Of a stretch of 64,000 bases of DNA, positions 23,021 to 31,373 are shown one piece after another. The stretch covers positions 2,418,001-2,482,000 of the forward strand of contig NZ_CP117522.1 in the NCBI RefSeq assembly GCF_031679605.1. Direction: 5' to 3'. Source of the stretch: Streptomyces luomodiensis (GTDB lineage Bacteria > Actinomycetota > Actinomycetes > Streptomycetales > Streptomycetaceae). The notes under the pieces are model-generated. The model made no database searches. It had not been told where the DNA came from and was given only the letters and a program-made list of their open reading frames with translations. Made by a program: the position numbers and the translations under genes. Positions within the stretch are counted from its first letter, which is position 1. Each line of letters opens with the position of its first letter.

Positions 23021-26000
23021 CCCGCGCTCCCCGGACTCGCGTGCCACAGCTTGCGGCCGGTCGCGGCCTGGTCGCCCGCCGGCCGGAGGTCGGCCCAGGG
23101 GTGCATGGCGTAGCCGGTGGGCATCTCGATGCGGCGGTCGGAGCCGGCGTCCGCCCCGGCCGTCTCCGCCCCCGCCCCGGCCAGTTCGGCGGCGACCGCC
23201 TCGAGGCCGCCCTCCTTCCTGAGCCGGGCCAGTTCGGCGAGGTTCCACACGGCCGAGCCGACGACGCTGAGGCTGCGCGGGCCGCGCCGCTGGACCACCC
23301 CGCGCACGAGGAGCAGCCAGGAGTGGAAGACGGTGTGCGCGCAGGCCGCGTGGCTGTCGTCGAAGAAGGCGCAGTCGACCAGCCCCGTACCGTCGTCGAG
23401 CGTGATGAAGATGACCCGGCGCCCCGAGCGGATCGGCGGGGTCTGGGTGGCGGCCTTGGCGCCGGCGACGAGCACCGTCTCCCCGTGCGGCGCGTCGCGC
23501 AGCCGCTTCGCGGGGATCGCGCCCAACTCCTCCAGGAAGTCCCGGTGGTCGCCCATCAGATGACGGGAGACGTCCATGCCGAGGATGCCGAGTTCGGCGC
23601 CGAGGCGTTCGTCCGCGTCGAGGTCGGGGAGTCCGGCGGGGGCGGCGGGGCCGGTTTCGGCCAGCGGAAGCTGGCCCTCGGCGTTGTGCCGGGCGGCGGC
23701 GCCCCGCTGCTGCCGGTGCAGTTCGGCGATCTGTAGCAGCAGGTCGCGGCGGCTCGCGCCGAACGCGTCCAACGCGCCGACCTGGGCCAGCCGTTCGGCG
23801 ACCGGCCGCCCGGGGTGGGCGCGCAGCCACAGGTCCTGGAGCGAGGAGTACGGCTGTCCGGCCACGATCCGCTCGGTCTCGGCCTCGCTGATGCCGTGGA
23901 CGTCGCTCAGCGCCAGCCGGATCCCGACGCCCTCATGACCGCTCTCATGACCGTCCCCATGACCGCCCTCATGACCGCCCTCATGACCGTCCCCATGACC
24001 GCCCTCGTGGCCGCCCTCATCATTGGCGTCCTCTTTATTACGGCTGTCATGAGAACCGCCAGACGTCAGTTCGATTCGATAGGCGGCCCCCGACCGGTTC
24101 ACGTCCAACGGCAGGATCGGCACCCCGCGCCGCCGCGCGTCCGCCAGCAGCAGCCGCTTCGGGTACATCCCGGGGTCATGGGTGAGCAGCCCGGCGTAGA
24201 AGGCGGCCGGATGGTGCGCCTTGAGCCAGGCGGACTGGTACGTCGGGACCGCGAAGGCGACGGCGTGCGCCTTGCAGAAGCCGTACGAGCCGAACGCCTC
24301 GACGATCTCCCAGGTGCGCTCCCGTACCTCCGGCGCATAGCCCCGTTTCTCCGCCTCCGCGTGGAACCAGGACCGCACCCGCCCCTGCCGCTCGGGGTCG
24401 GACAGCGCGCGCCGCGCCTCGTCGGCGAGGTCCCGTTCGCAACCGGTCATGATCGACACGATCTTGATGATCTGCTCGTGGAAGACCACGACCCCGTAGG
24501 TCTCGCGCAGCGCGTCCGCCAGGTCCGGATGCGGATAGCGCGCGGGTTTGCGGCCGTGCCGGGCGTCGATGAAGGGCCGGACCATGTCGGCGGCCACCGG
24601 ACCCGGCCGGAAAAGCGATATGTCGACCACGAGGTCGTGGAAGGAGGTGGGCTGGAGCCGGCCCAGGAGATCACGCTGACCGGGCGATTCGATCTGGAAG
24701 CAGCCGAGCGTCTCGGTGGAGCGGATCAGGTCGTAGGTGGCCGGATCGCCGGGCCGGACCTGACCGGGGTCGTCGAGGTCCACGTCCCGCCCGGTGGTCC
24801 GGCGGATCTCCGCGACCGCGTGCGCCATCGCGGACTGCATCCGCACACCGAGGACATCGAGCTTGAGCAGTCCGAGCTCCTCCACGTCGTCCTTGTCGAA
24901 CTGCGACATGGGAAAGCCCTCGCCGCTGGTCGGCACGATGGGGGTACGGGCCGGCAGCCCGGCGTCCGAGAGCAGCACTCCGCAGGGGTGCATGGCGATG
25001 CCACGGGGCAGCCCGTCGAGCGCCTCGACCAGTCCCCAGAACCTGCTGAAACGTTCCTGTCCTGCGGTCGCCTCGCGGAGCGCCCGCAGCTCGGGCAGTT
25101 CCTCGAGCGCCGCGCGGGCATCCCGGGCGCGGATGTGCGGGAAGGACTTGGCCAGCCGGTCCACCTCGGCCGGGTCCATGCCGAGCGCCGCGCCCACGTC
25201 CCGTACGGCATGGCGCACCCGGTAGGTCTCGGGCATCGAGACGGTCGCGACCCGCTCCGCCCCGAACCGCTCGAAGATCGCGCGATAGACGTCGAGCCGC
25301 CGCGCGGACTCCACATCGATGTCGATATCGGGCAGCGCGGCCCGCCGCACCGACAGGAAGCGCTCCATCAGCAGGCCGTTGGCGACGGGGTCGGCGTGGG
25401 CGATGCCCAGCAGATGGTTGACGAACGACCCGGCGCCGGAGCCACGGGCGGCCACCCGGATGCCGAGCGCACGGGTGTCGTCCACGACCTGCGCGACGGT
25501 GAGGAAGTACGAGGCGAAACCGAGCCGTTCGATGGTGCGCAGCTCGTCCTCCAGCCGCTCCCAGCGCGCCCGGTCGCGGTCGTACCCCCGCAGCACCATG
25601 GCGGCGGCGCAGCGCGACCGCAGCACCCGCTCGGCGCTCCGCCGCCCGGCCCCGACCAGACGGGGCTCGGGGAAGTGGACGCTGCCCAGGCCGATGTGGC
25701 CCTCGGGGTCGACCAGACACCCGGCGGCGGTGCGCCGGGTCTCCTCCAGCAGCCGGTACGCGGCATCCCGCCGCATCCCGGCCGCCGCCACGATCAGCTC
25801 GGCCGCCTTCGCCATGTCCCGGGGGCCCTTGAGCCAGCGCTCACCGCTGTCGAGCGCGCCGGGGTCGCGCGGGTCGATGGGAACGAGCCGGCGGGCCGCG
25901 TCCAGGACGTCGGCGACCGGCCCCTCCCCCGGGTCCGCATAGCGGACGGCGTTGCTCAGCACGGCCGGTATGCCCTGTTCGGTGGCGAATCCGACGGTAC

Positions 26001-26643
26001 GGGCGGCGAGCCGCAGCGAACCCGGGCCGGTGCCGGCGCGGCCGTGCCAGACGGCTTCCAGCCGCAGCGCGTCACCGAAGAGTTCCCGCCAGGGGGTGAT
26101 CAGCTGCTCGGCCCGGTCGGGGCGTCCGGCGGCCAGGGCCCGGCCGACGTCGGAATCCGGGCCGAGCAGCACGGTCAGCGGGGCGAGCGCGCCGGCGGCG
26201 CCCACCAGATCGCGCCAGTGCAGCAGGGGCGGCCCGGCGCCGTTGGTCCGGGCGGTCCCGGGGTGGGCGAGCCCCGCATGGGCGGCGGAGACCAGCCCGC
26301 ACAGCGCGGCCCAGCCCGCCGCGCCGTCCCGGGCGAGGAAGACCACCCGGGGCGCGGACTCGTCGATGAACGCCCCGCCGCGCACCGGCGTCCGGCGCCG
26401 GGCGGTACGCCCCGGCTCCGGGGCCTCCATCCGTACGGCGAGGTCCACCCCGAAGAGCGGCCGCACCCCCGCACGCTCACACGCCCTGGCGAACCGCACC
26501 GCCCCGGCGAGGCTGTCGCGGTCGGTCAGCGCGACCGCGTCCATGCCACGCTCGGCGGCGCGCTGCGCCAGCCGCTCCGGGTGCGCGGCCCCGTACCGCA
26601 TGGAGAACCCGGACGCGGTGTGCAGATGCGTAAAGCCCGGCAT
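23017..26643 (-). CDS. dnaE2: Error-prone DNA polymerase III alpha subunit DnaE2
   Basis: A 1208-residue C-family polymerase for translesion synthesis and induced mutagenesis. Seen: an N-terminal PHP domain (MPGFTHLHTASGFSMRYGA, then AVALTDRDSLAGAVRFARA), catalytic PDIDIDVESARR at about residue 436, MSQFDKDDVEELGLLKLDVL, VVFHEQIIKIVSIMTG, GYGFCKAHAVAFA-type SYGFCKAHAVAFA, a helix-hairpin-helix region and a C-terminal OB domain (GRRVIFITLDDGTGLVDCAF). A His/Gly/Asp/Glu repeat insert occupies about residues 860-903. The ATG at 26643 has GGGAGG upstream. The next gene, imuB-like, is translationally coupled. A LexA-like box lies 68 bp upstream. Confidence 0.95.
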   Translation of the reverse strand: MPGFTHLHTASGFSMRYGAAHPERLAQRAAERGMDAVALTDRDSLAGAVRFARACERAGVRPLFGVDLAVRMEAPEPGRTARRRTPVRGGAFIDESAPRVVFLARDGAAGWAALCGLVSAAHAGLAHPGTARTNGAGPPLLHWRDLVGAAGALAPLTVLLGPDSDVGRALAAGRPDRAEQLITPWRELFGDALRLEAVWHGRAGTGPGSLRLAARTVGFATEQGIPAVLSNAVRYADPGEGPVADVLDAARRLVPIDPRDPGALDSGERWLKGPRDMAKAAELIVAAAGMRRDAAYRLLEETRRTAAGCLVDPEGHIGLGSVHFPEPRLVGAGRRSAERVLRSRCAAAMVLRGYDRDRARWERLEDELRTIERLGFASYFLTVAQVVDDTRALGIRVAARGSGAGSFVNHLLGIAHADPVANGLLMERFLSVRRAALPDIDIDVESARRLDVYRAIFERFGAERVATVSMPETYRVRHAVRDVGAALGMDPAEVDRLAKSFPHIRARDARAALEELPELRALREATAGQERFSRFWGLVEALDGLPRGIAMHPCGVLLSDAGLPARTPIVPTSGEGFPMSQFDKDDVEELGLLKLDVLGVRMQSAMAHAVAEIRRTTGRDVDLDDPGQVRPGDPATYDLIRSTETLGCFQIESPGQRDLLGRLQPTSFHDLVVDISLFRPGPVAADMVRPFIDARHGRKPARYPHPDLADALRETYGVVVFHEQIIKIVSIMTGCERDLADEARRALSDPERQGRVRSWFHAEAEKRGYAPEVRERTWEIVEAFGSYGFCKAHAVAFAVPTYQSAWLKAHHPAAFYAGLLTHDPGMYPKRLLLADARRRGVPILPLDVNRSGAAYRIELTSGGSHDSRNKEDANDEGGHEGGHGDGHEGGHEGGHGDGHESGHEGVGIRLALSDVHGISEAETERIVAGQPYSSLQDLWLRAHPGRPVAERLAQVGALDAFGASRRDLLLQIAELHRQQRGAAARHNAEGQLPLAETGPAAPAGLPDLDADERLGAELGILGMDVSRHLMGDHRDFLEELGAIPAKRLRDAPHGETVLVAGAKAATQTPPIRSGRRVIFITLDDGTGLVDCAFFDDSHAACAHTVFHSWLLLVRGVVQRRGPRSLSVVGSAVWNLAELARLRKEGGLEAVAAELAGAGAETAGADAGSDRRIEMPTGYAMHPWADLRPAGDQAATGRKLWHASPGSAG
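23932..24030. repeat. 12-bp-based tandem repeat inside dnaE2 (His/Gly insert)
   Basis: Variants of CATGACCGCCCT and CATGACCGTCCC run head to tail on the plus strand. On the coding strand they give repeats of GGHE and GHGDGHE, about 35 residues with a His every fourth position or so. The tract is a hydrophilic insert between the polymerase core and the C-terminal domains. Confidence 0.8.
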
Positions 26644-26711
26644 CCACACCTCCCGCTGCTCGCACCCCCTGCCCGACCCTGCTTGTCCCACGCCCCACCA
26701 TAACCCCATTC

Positions 26712-26727
26712 TCGAACAGGCGTACGA
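26712..26727. promoter_or_regulatory. LexA (SOS) box upstream of dnaE2-imuB
   Basis: TCGAAC-AGGC-GTACGA matches the actinobacterial SOS box TCGAAC-N4-GTTCGA at 11 of 12 conserved positions. It lies 68 bp upstream of the dnaE2 start on the minus strand. DnaE2/ImuB operons in actinobacteria are known LexA targets. The 352-bp gap 26644-26995 otherwise holds only promoter sequence for the flanking divergent genes. Confidence 0.82.
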
Positions 26728-26995
26728 GTTGGTTCGGCGGCCTTCCCCGTCCACCATAAGCACATAAAACGACACCAAGTTCCGCGTGTCGCCTTCGGAA
26801 GCGGCGGAGCCGGGACGCGACAGCCTCACCGGGGCGGCGCGCGGCGTTCCGCATCGAAACATCCGCCGCACGCGACAATAAGCCACCGAACGACTACTTG
26901 TAGCGACCGGAAGTGCTCGATCGGCGTGCGCTCTTGACGCGTACCGCGTAAGGCTCCGTCCGGTATCTGCAACCATGAGCAAGGGAGTGTTCGAC

Positions 26996-27439
26996 ATGCG
27001 GAAGACCACTGGGGCGATCGGGCTGGGAGCCGCTCTGACCGTGAGCGCCGTGCTGGGGATCGGCACGAGCGGCACGGCGAACGCCGAGCCCGTCAAGCCG
27101 AAGAGCCTGTACCCTCCCTCCGCCCTGGTCCTCACCGTCGGCTACGGGGCCGACGCGGCCACGGCCAGGGTCCAGCGGGCGGTCACGCTGAGCTGTCGCC
27201 CCACCCCCAGCGGCACCCATCCGGCCCCCGCCCAGGCATGTGCCGAACTCCGTTCCGTGAACGGCACGTTGGGCCGGCTGCGGACCGGTGCGGAGCCCGG
27301 CCGGGTGTGCACCAAGGAGTGGCGTCCGGTCACCGTCACCGCCGAGGGGGTCTGGGACGGCCGCCGGGTGTCGTACGCGCACACCTTCGCGAACAACTGC
27401 TTCAAGAACGCGGCCCCGACGGTGATCTTCGAGTTCTGA
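26996..27439 (+). CDS. Subtilisin-inhibitor-like (SSI) protein, trypsin-type reactive site
   Basis: A 147-residue secreted protease inhibitor of family I16. The signal peptide ends SGTANA (residue 30). The mature part has SLYPPSALVLTVGYG, four cysteines (C67, C82, C105, C135) in the SSI spacing, and the closing EGVWDGRRVSYAHTFANNC. The reactive loop is CTKEW, placing Lys (K107) at P1, the trypsin- or plasmin-inhibiting variant rather than the Met of classic SSI. The ATG at 26996 has AAGGGAG upstream; an in-frame ATG at 26975 fits less well. It is convergent with a streptogrisin-like protease. Confidence 0.94.
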   Translation: MRKTTGAIGLGAALTVSAVLGIGTSGTANAEPVKPKSLYPPSALVLTVGYGADAATARVQRAVTLSCRPTPSGTHPAPAQACAELRSVNGTLGRLRTGAEPGRVCTKEWRPVTVTAEGVWDGRRVSYAHTFANNCFKNAAPTVIFEF

Positions 27440-27499
27440 CCGGCTGGGCCCATCCGACCGGCTGAGCCCAGGCGCGTTCCGCCCGGCCGCACCACAGAA

Positions 27500-27537
27500 C
27501 AGGCCCCCGGACACCCTCCACGGGTTCCGGGGGCCTG
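27500..27537. terminator. Bidirectional stem-loop between the SSI and protease genes
   Basis: CAGGCCCCCGGA (27500-27511) pairs perfectly with TCCGGGGGCCTG (27526-27537) around a 14-nt loop. It sits in the convergent gap, 60 bp after the SSI stop and 36 bp beyond the protease stop, so it can end both transcripts. Confidence 0.85.
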
Positions 27538-27572
27538 CTGATGTTCTGTTCCGTACCGCTCTACTCGGCCCT

Positions 27573-28649
27573 TCAGCCGATCTCGGCGCCGAACGCCTGG
27601 AGCGCCTCCGGCACCGGCTGGAAGAAGGTCTCCCCGCCCGAGGAGCAGTCACCGCTGCCGCCGGAGGTCAGGCCCAGCGCCGTGTCGCCCGAGAAGAGCG
27701 CGCCGCCGCTGTCGCCGGGCTCGGCGCAGACGTTGGTCTGGATCAGCCCGGAGACCGACCCCTCCTGGTAGTTGACGGTCGCGTCGAGGCCGGTGACCTC
27801 GCCGTCGTGCACCTGGGTGGTGGAGCCGCTGCGCGTCACCGTCTGACCGACCGTGGCGTCACCGGCCTTGCTGATGGCCTGGGTGCTGCCGTTGTAGAGG
27901 TCGACCTCGCTCGGGTGGTCGGTGTCCGCGGTGTACTTGACCAGCCCGTAGTCGTTGCCGGGGAACTCGCTGCCCGCGTTGGTCCCGATCTCGCCGCCGC
28001 CCTGCGAGTCCGACCAGCTGCTGATGGCCTCGGTGCAGTGACCGGCGGTCAGGAAGTACGGCTCGCCGTCCTTGACGACGTTGAAGCCGAGCGAGCAGCG
28101 TCCGCCGTCGCCCCAGATGGCGTCGCCACCCGCGATGAAGGTGGAGAACTTCCCGGCCGAGCGCTTCACCTCGACCTTGTCGCCGAGCGCGTCGGTGACC
28201 TTCTGAAGCGCGTTCAGCCGGTCGCCCTTGACGGTGCTGTCCGCGGTGACGACGACCTTGTTGCTTCTGGGGTCCACCGACCACGAGGTGCCCGGAATGG
28301 TGGCCTTGTCCTTCAGCGTCTGACGCGCCTTGCCCAGCTCGGCCAGGGTGTACTTGACCAGCTTGGCCTCGGCTCCGGCCTCCCGGATCCGGTCCACGGC
28401 GCTCTCGTCGACCACGTTGACGACGAGCTTCTTGGCCTTGGCGTCGTAGTACGAGCCCGCCGTGTCGCTCTTGAGCGTGGCGGTGAGGGTGTGGGCGAGC
28501 TTTCCGGCGGCGGTGACCGAGAGGGTCTCCGGCTGGGCCTCACCGGGCGCGGCGTTGGCGCTCTGGAGGGTGATCCCCGTGGCGACCAGGGCCGCTATGC
28601 CGGCTCCGGCAATGGCGACACGACGCTTCGGTATGCGGCGGTGCTTCAA
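27573..28649 (-). CDS. Secreted streptogrisin-like serine protease (S1E) with propeptide
   Basis: A 358-residue preproenzyme. The signal peptide (residues 1-33) is HRRIPKRRVAIAGAGIAALV followed by a SANA cleavage site. The propeptide runs to about residue 171 with an alpha-lytic-type pro domain. The mature enzyme begins IAGGDAIWGDGGRCSLGF. Catalytic triad: H204 in FLTAGHC, D233 in PGNDYGLVKY, S314 in [13 protein letters not shown]; the C-terminus is FFQPVPEALQAFGAEIG. The length of propeptide fits the SGPD/SAM-P20 type. Start: a TTG at 28649 after a GGAAGG segment gives the family-like N-terminus LKHRRIP. Confidence 0.94.
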   Translation of the reverse strand: MKHRRIPKRRVAIAGAGIAALVATGITLQSANAAPGEAQPETLSVTAAGKLAHTLTATLKSDTAGSYYDAKAKKLVVNVVDESAVDRIREAGAEAKLVKYTLAELGKARQTLKDKATIPGTSWSVDPRSNKVVVTADSTVKGDRLNALQKVTDALGDKVEVKRSAGKFSTFIAGGDAIWGDGGRCSLGFNVVKDGEPYFLTAGHCTEAISSWSDSQGGGEIGTNAGSEFPGNDYGLVKYTADTDHPSEVDLYNGSTQAISKAGDATVGQTVTRSGSTTQVHDGEVTGLDATVNYQEGSVSGLIQTNVCAEPGDSGGALFSGDTALGLTSGGSGDCSSGGETFFQPVPEALQAFGAEIG

Positions 28650-28938
28650 CTCTCTGCCTTCCAGTGGGGGGTTGGGCCGTCGGCAGTGGGGTGCCAGGGC
28701 CCGGAGGGCGTAACGACATGCCGCTTCTCCCCACGCAGGGGCGCGTTCATGCCAAATTGCGCCGTCGAGTATTCCCACCACGACCGGGCTCGCACAAGGG
28801 GGCGTTCACCTCATGGGCGTGAAATGTACCCTGCGGCCCCGAGTCCGGACATGCCGGGGCCCGCACACCTCATGGGTGTACGGGCCCGATCAGGCGCATC
28901 CGAACGGAACGTCACACCTCGCGGATCTCCCCAGCTCA

Positions 28939-28975
28939 GCGCCCCGCCGACAGCTCCTCACTCCCGGCGGGGCGC
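28939..28975. terminator. Stem-loop downstream of the slipin gene
   Basis: GCGCCCCGCCG (28939-28949) pairs perfectly with CGGCGGGGCGC (28965-28975). It lies 24 bp beyond the slipin stop on the minus strand. The rest of the 349-bp gap 28650-28998 holds promoter sequence for the minus-strand protease gene and no gene that I can see. Confidence 0.8.
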
Positions 28976-28998
28976 TCCTCACGACCCCCTCTCGCGGC

Positions 28999-29940
28999 TC
29001 ACCGGTCCACGGTGTGCGCCTCCGGTTCCGGCTCGCGCTCGGTGATCCTCGGCATCGCCGGCCGGGCGGACTGCGCGGACTGGGCGGGTGCGGCCTCCCG
29101 CTCCGGAGCGGCGGCCGGGGCGCCGCCCTCCGTACCGCCCGCCACGCCGCCGTCCGTCCGGGCCGCCCCCTCCGGGAGCTCCTGCTGTCCCTTTTCCAGG
29201 AAGCGCAGCAGCTCGACCGGGATGGGCAGCACCAGCGTGGAGTTCTTCTCGGCGGCGACCGCCATCACGGTCTGGAGCAGCCGCAGCTGGAGGGCCGAGG
29301 GGGTGTCGGCCATCTGCGAGGCGGCCTCGGCCAGCTTCTTCGACGCCTGGAGCTCCGCGTCCGCGTTGATGACCCGGGCGCGGCGCTCCCGGTCGGCCTC
29401 CGCCTGGCGGGCCATCGACCGCTTCATGGTCTCCGGCAGCGACACATCCTTGATCTCCACCCGGTCGATATGGACACCCCATCCGACGGCCGGGCTGTCG
29501 ATCATGAGCTCAAGGCCCTGGTTGAGCTTCTCGCGGTTGGAGAGCAGATCGTCCAGATCGCTCTTTCCGATGATCGACCGCAGCGAGGTCTGGGCCATCT
29601 GGGAGACGGCGAAGCGGTAGTCCTCGACCGCGACGAGCGCGTCGGCCGGGTCCACGACCTTGAAGTAGACGACGGCGTCGACCCGCACCGTCACGTTGTC
29701 CCGGGTGATGCCCTCCTGGGCGGGCACGGGCATCGTCACGATCTGCATATTGACCTTGTAGAGCCGTTCGACGAACGGGGCGATCATGGTGAAACCCGGC
29801 CCCCGGATATCCGAGCGCAGCCTCCCGAGCCGGAAGACCACCCCCCGCTCGTACTGCTTGACCACCCGGGCCGCGGCCAGCACGCCCAGGGCGCCGAGGC
29901 AAGCCAGTACCACTACCAATGTCACGAGCGCGTCCACCAT
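28999..29940 (-). CDS. SPFH/Band 7 slipin (stomatin-like membrane protein)
   Basis: A 313-residue membrane scaffold protein. A single N-terminal membrane segment (LVTLVVVLACLGALGVLAAA, residues about 5-25) is followed by the SPFH domain: VVKQYERGVVFRLGRL, MPVPAQEGITRDNVTVRVDA, VVYFKVVDP, then a coiled-coil stretch (AEADRERRARVINADAELQA, SKKLAEAA). The C-terminal 55 residues are a Pro/Ala/Glu-rich tail. Slipins organise lipid microdomains and often pair with an NfeD protein; no nfeD is adjacent. ATG 29940 is preferred over the GTG at 29949. Confidence 0.92.
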   Translation of the reverse strand: MVDALVTLVVVLACLGALGVLAAARVVKQYERGVVFRLGRLRSDIRGPGFTMIAPFVERLYKVNMQIVTMPVPAQEGITRDNVTVRVDAVVYFKVVDPADALVAVEDYRFAVSQMAQTSLRSIIGKSDLDDLLSNREKLNQGLELMIDSPAVGWGVHIDRVEIKDVSLPETMKRSMARQAEADRERRARVINADAELQASKKLAEAASQMADTPSALQLRLLQTVMAVAAEKNSTLVLPIPVELLRFLEKGQQELPEGAARTDGGVAGGTEGGAPAAAPEREAAPAQSAQSARPAMPRITEREPEPEAHTVDR

Positions 29941-30035
29941 CACGGCCACCTGCCGTCCGTATCGCGAACAATGCCCCGTATGGGGTACTGATGTCCACGA
30001 TAGTCCGCCGGTCAGACAGTGGGGAGAGCTATGGA

Positions 30036-30067
30036 AAGCCCCCGCCCGGTGGCCCGGACGGGGGCTT
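30036..30067. terminator. Stem-loop downstream of the second streptogrisin gene
   Basis: AAGCCCCCG (30036-30044) pairs perfectly with CGGGGGCTT (30059-30067). It is placed 84 bp beyond the protease stop on the minus strand and upstream of the slipin gene. Confidence 0.75.
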
Positions 30068-30150
30068 CTCAGCAGGCTGCTCAGCCGGCGGTGATTCGGC
30101 GACGATTCGGCGATACGGCGCCGATCAGCCGATCAGCGAACGGGCGCCGA

Positions 30151-31056
30151 TCAGTACACGCTCACGCCGTACGCGTTCAGCGCCTCGACGACCGGCTGGA
30201 AGAACGTGGTGCCACCGGAGGTGCAGTCACCGCTGCCGCCGGAGGTGAGGCCGAGGGCGGTGGTGCCGGCGTAGAGCGGGCCGCCGCTGTCGCCGGGCTC
30301 GGCGCAGACCGTGGTCTGGATCATGCCGTAGACGATGTCACCGCCGCCGTAGTTGACCGTGGCGTTCAGCGCGGTGACCCGGCCGCTGTGGATGCCGGTG
30401 GTGCTGCCGCGCCGGGTGACCGTCTGGCCCACGGTCGGGTTGGCGGCGGAGGTGATGTCCTGGCTGCCGACGGTGCCGGAGGGGGAGACCGAGCCGCTGT
30501 ACCGGACCAGACCGTAGTCGTTGGTCGGGAAGCTGGAGCCGGCCGTCGGGCCGATCGTGGTGGTGTGGCTGGAGTTCGACCACCAGGTGCCCGCACCGTC
30601 GGTGCAGTGACCGGCGGTGACGAAGTAGTTGGTGCCACTGCTGTTGCGCACGTTGAAGCCGAGGGAGCAGCGCCAGCTACTCGCGTAGATCGCGTCGCCG
30701 CCCGAGATCAGCTTCTGGATCTTGCCGGGGGTCCGCTGGACCTCGATCGCGTCGGCGCTCGCACCGGCGGTGTTCTTGATCTTGGCTATCTCGCTCTGGG
30801 ACACCGTGCTGTCGGCGGTGACGACAAGCTTGTTGGTCGCCTTGTCGACATACCAGGCGGTGCCCGCGACATCGGCCTCCAGGACGGCGTTGCTCGCCGA
30901 CTTGGCCTCCGCCGCGCTGAAGGTGCGGGCGTTGTCGCTTCCGGCGTAGGCGGCGGGGGCAGCGAGCGCCGTTCCGGCCACCAGGGCGGAGGTCGCGGCG
31001 ATCAGGGCGATACGTCTCGCCTGCTTACCGTGGGGGGCGTTGCGCTTGATCCTCAA
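30151..31056 (-). CDS. Secreted streptogrisin A/B-like serine protease (S1E)
   Basis: A 301-residue preproenzyme. The signal peptide ends APAAYA (about residue 38), the propeptide is short (to about residue 116), and the mature enzyme starts [18 protein letters not shown], very like streptogrisin B. Catalytic triad: H150 in FVTAGHC, D180 in [11 protein letters not shown]257 in [13 protein letters not shown]. The TTG at 31056 has GGAGG five bases upstream and gives [15 protein letters not shown]; the open frame extends further upstream without a signal-peptide-like start. It is the second S1E protease within 3.5 kb, with a shorter propeptide than the first. Confidence 0.95.
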   Translation of the reverse strand: MRIKRNAPHGKQARRIALIAATSALVAGTALAAPAAYAGSDNARTFSAAEAKSASNAVLEADVAGTAWYVDKATNKLVVTADSTVSQSEIAKIKNTAGASADAIEVQRTPGKIQKLISGGDAIYASSWRCSLGFNVRNSSGTNYFVTAGHCTDGAGTWWSNSSHTTTIGPTAGSSFPTNDYGLVRYSGSVSPSGTVGSQDITSAANPTVGQTVTRRGSTTGIHSGRVTALNATVNYGGGDIVYGMIQTTVCAEPGDSGGPLYAGTTALGLTSGGSGDCTSGGTTFFQPVVEALNAYGVSVY

Positions 31057-31235
31057 CTCTTCCTCCGTGGGAATCGGGGGTCCGCTCGAGTGGGCAGGCC
31101 CGTGAGGCGCAGTCAGAGAGCACGCCGAATAGTCCGATTCGACGTGCCCCTGACAAGCGCTTCCGGAAGTATTCGTGGCCATGGGCGCACCGCGCAAGAG
31201 GACAATTCGGAACAGCCGCCTGACACACGCCACAT

Positions 31236-31264
31236 AGCCCCGGCGGGTTCAGGCCGCCGGGGCT
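31236..31264. terminator. Stem-loop ending the monooxygenase/ABC operon
   Basis: AGCCCCGGCGG (31236-31246) pairs perfectly with CCGCCGGGGCT (31254-31264) around a 7-nt loop. It lies 109 bp beyond the last gene of the minus-strand operon and upstream of the protease promoter. Nothing else is recognisable in the 317-bp gap 31057-31373. Confidence 0.78.
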
Positions 31265-31373
31265 TGTGCTCCCATCCCCTTGGGGTATCCCATGAGACGG
31301 ATGCGCGGGCGATCAGGTTCCGTCGTGGCGCGAGCGGATCACATCCCTTCGGCCATCCCGGTCCCGGGGCCGC

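Noticed and set aside
23815..26703. 962-codon plus-strand frame opposite dnaE2
   Set aside because: It is antisense to a clear DnaE2 coding region. Length alone reflects the scarcity of stop codons in GC-rich DNA.
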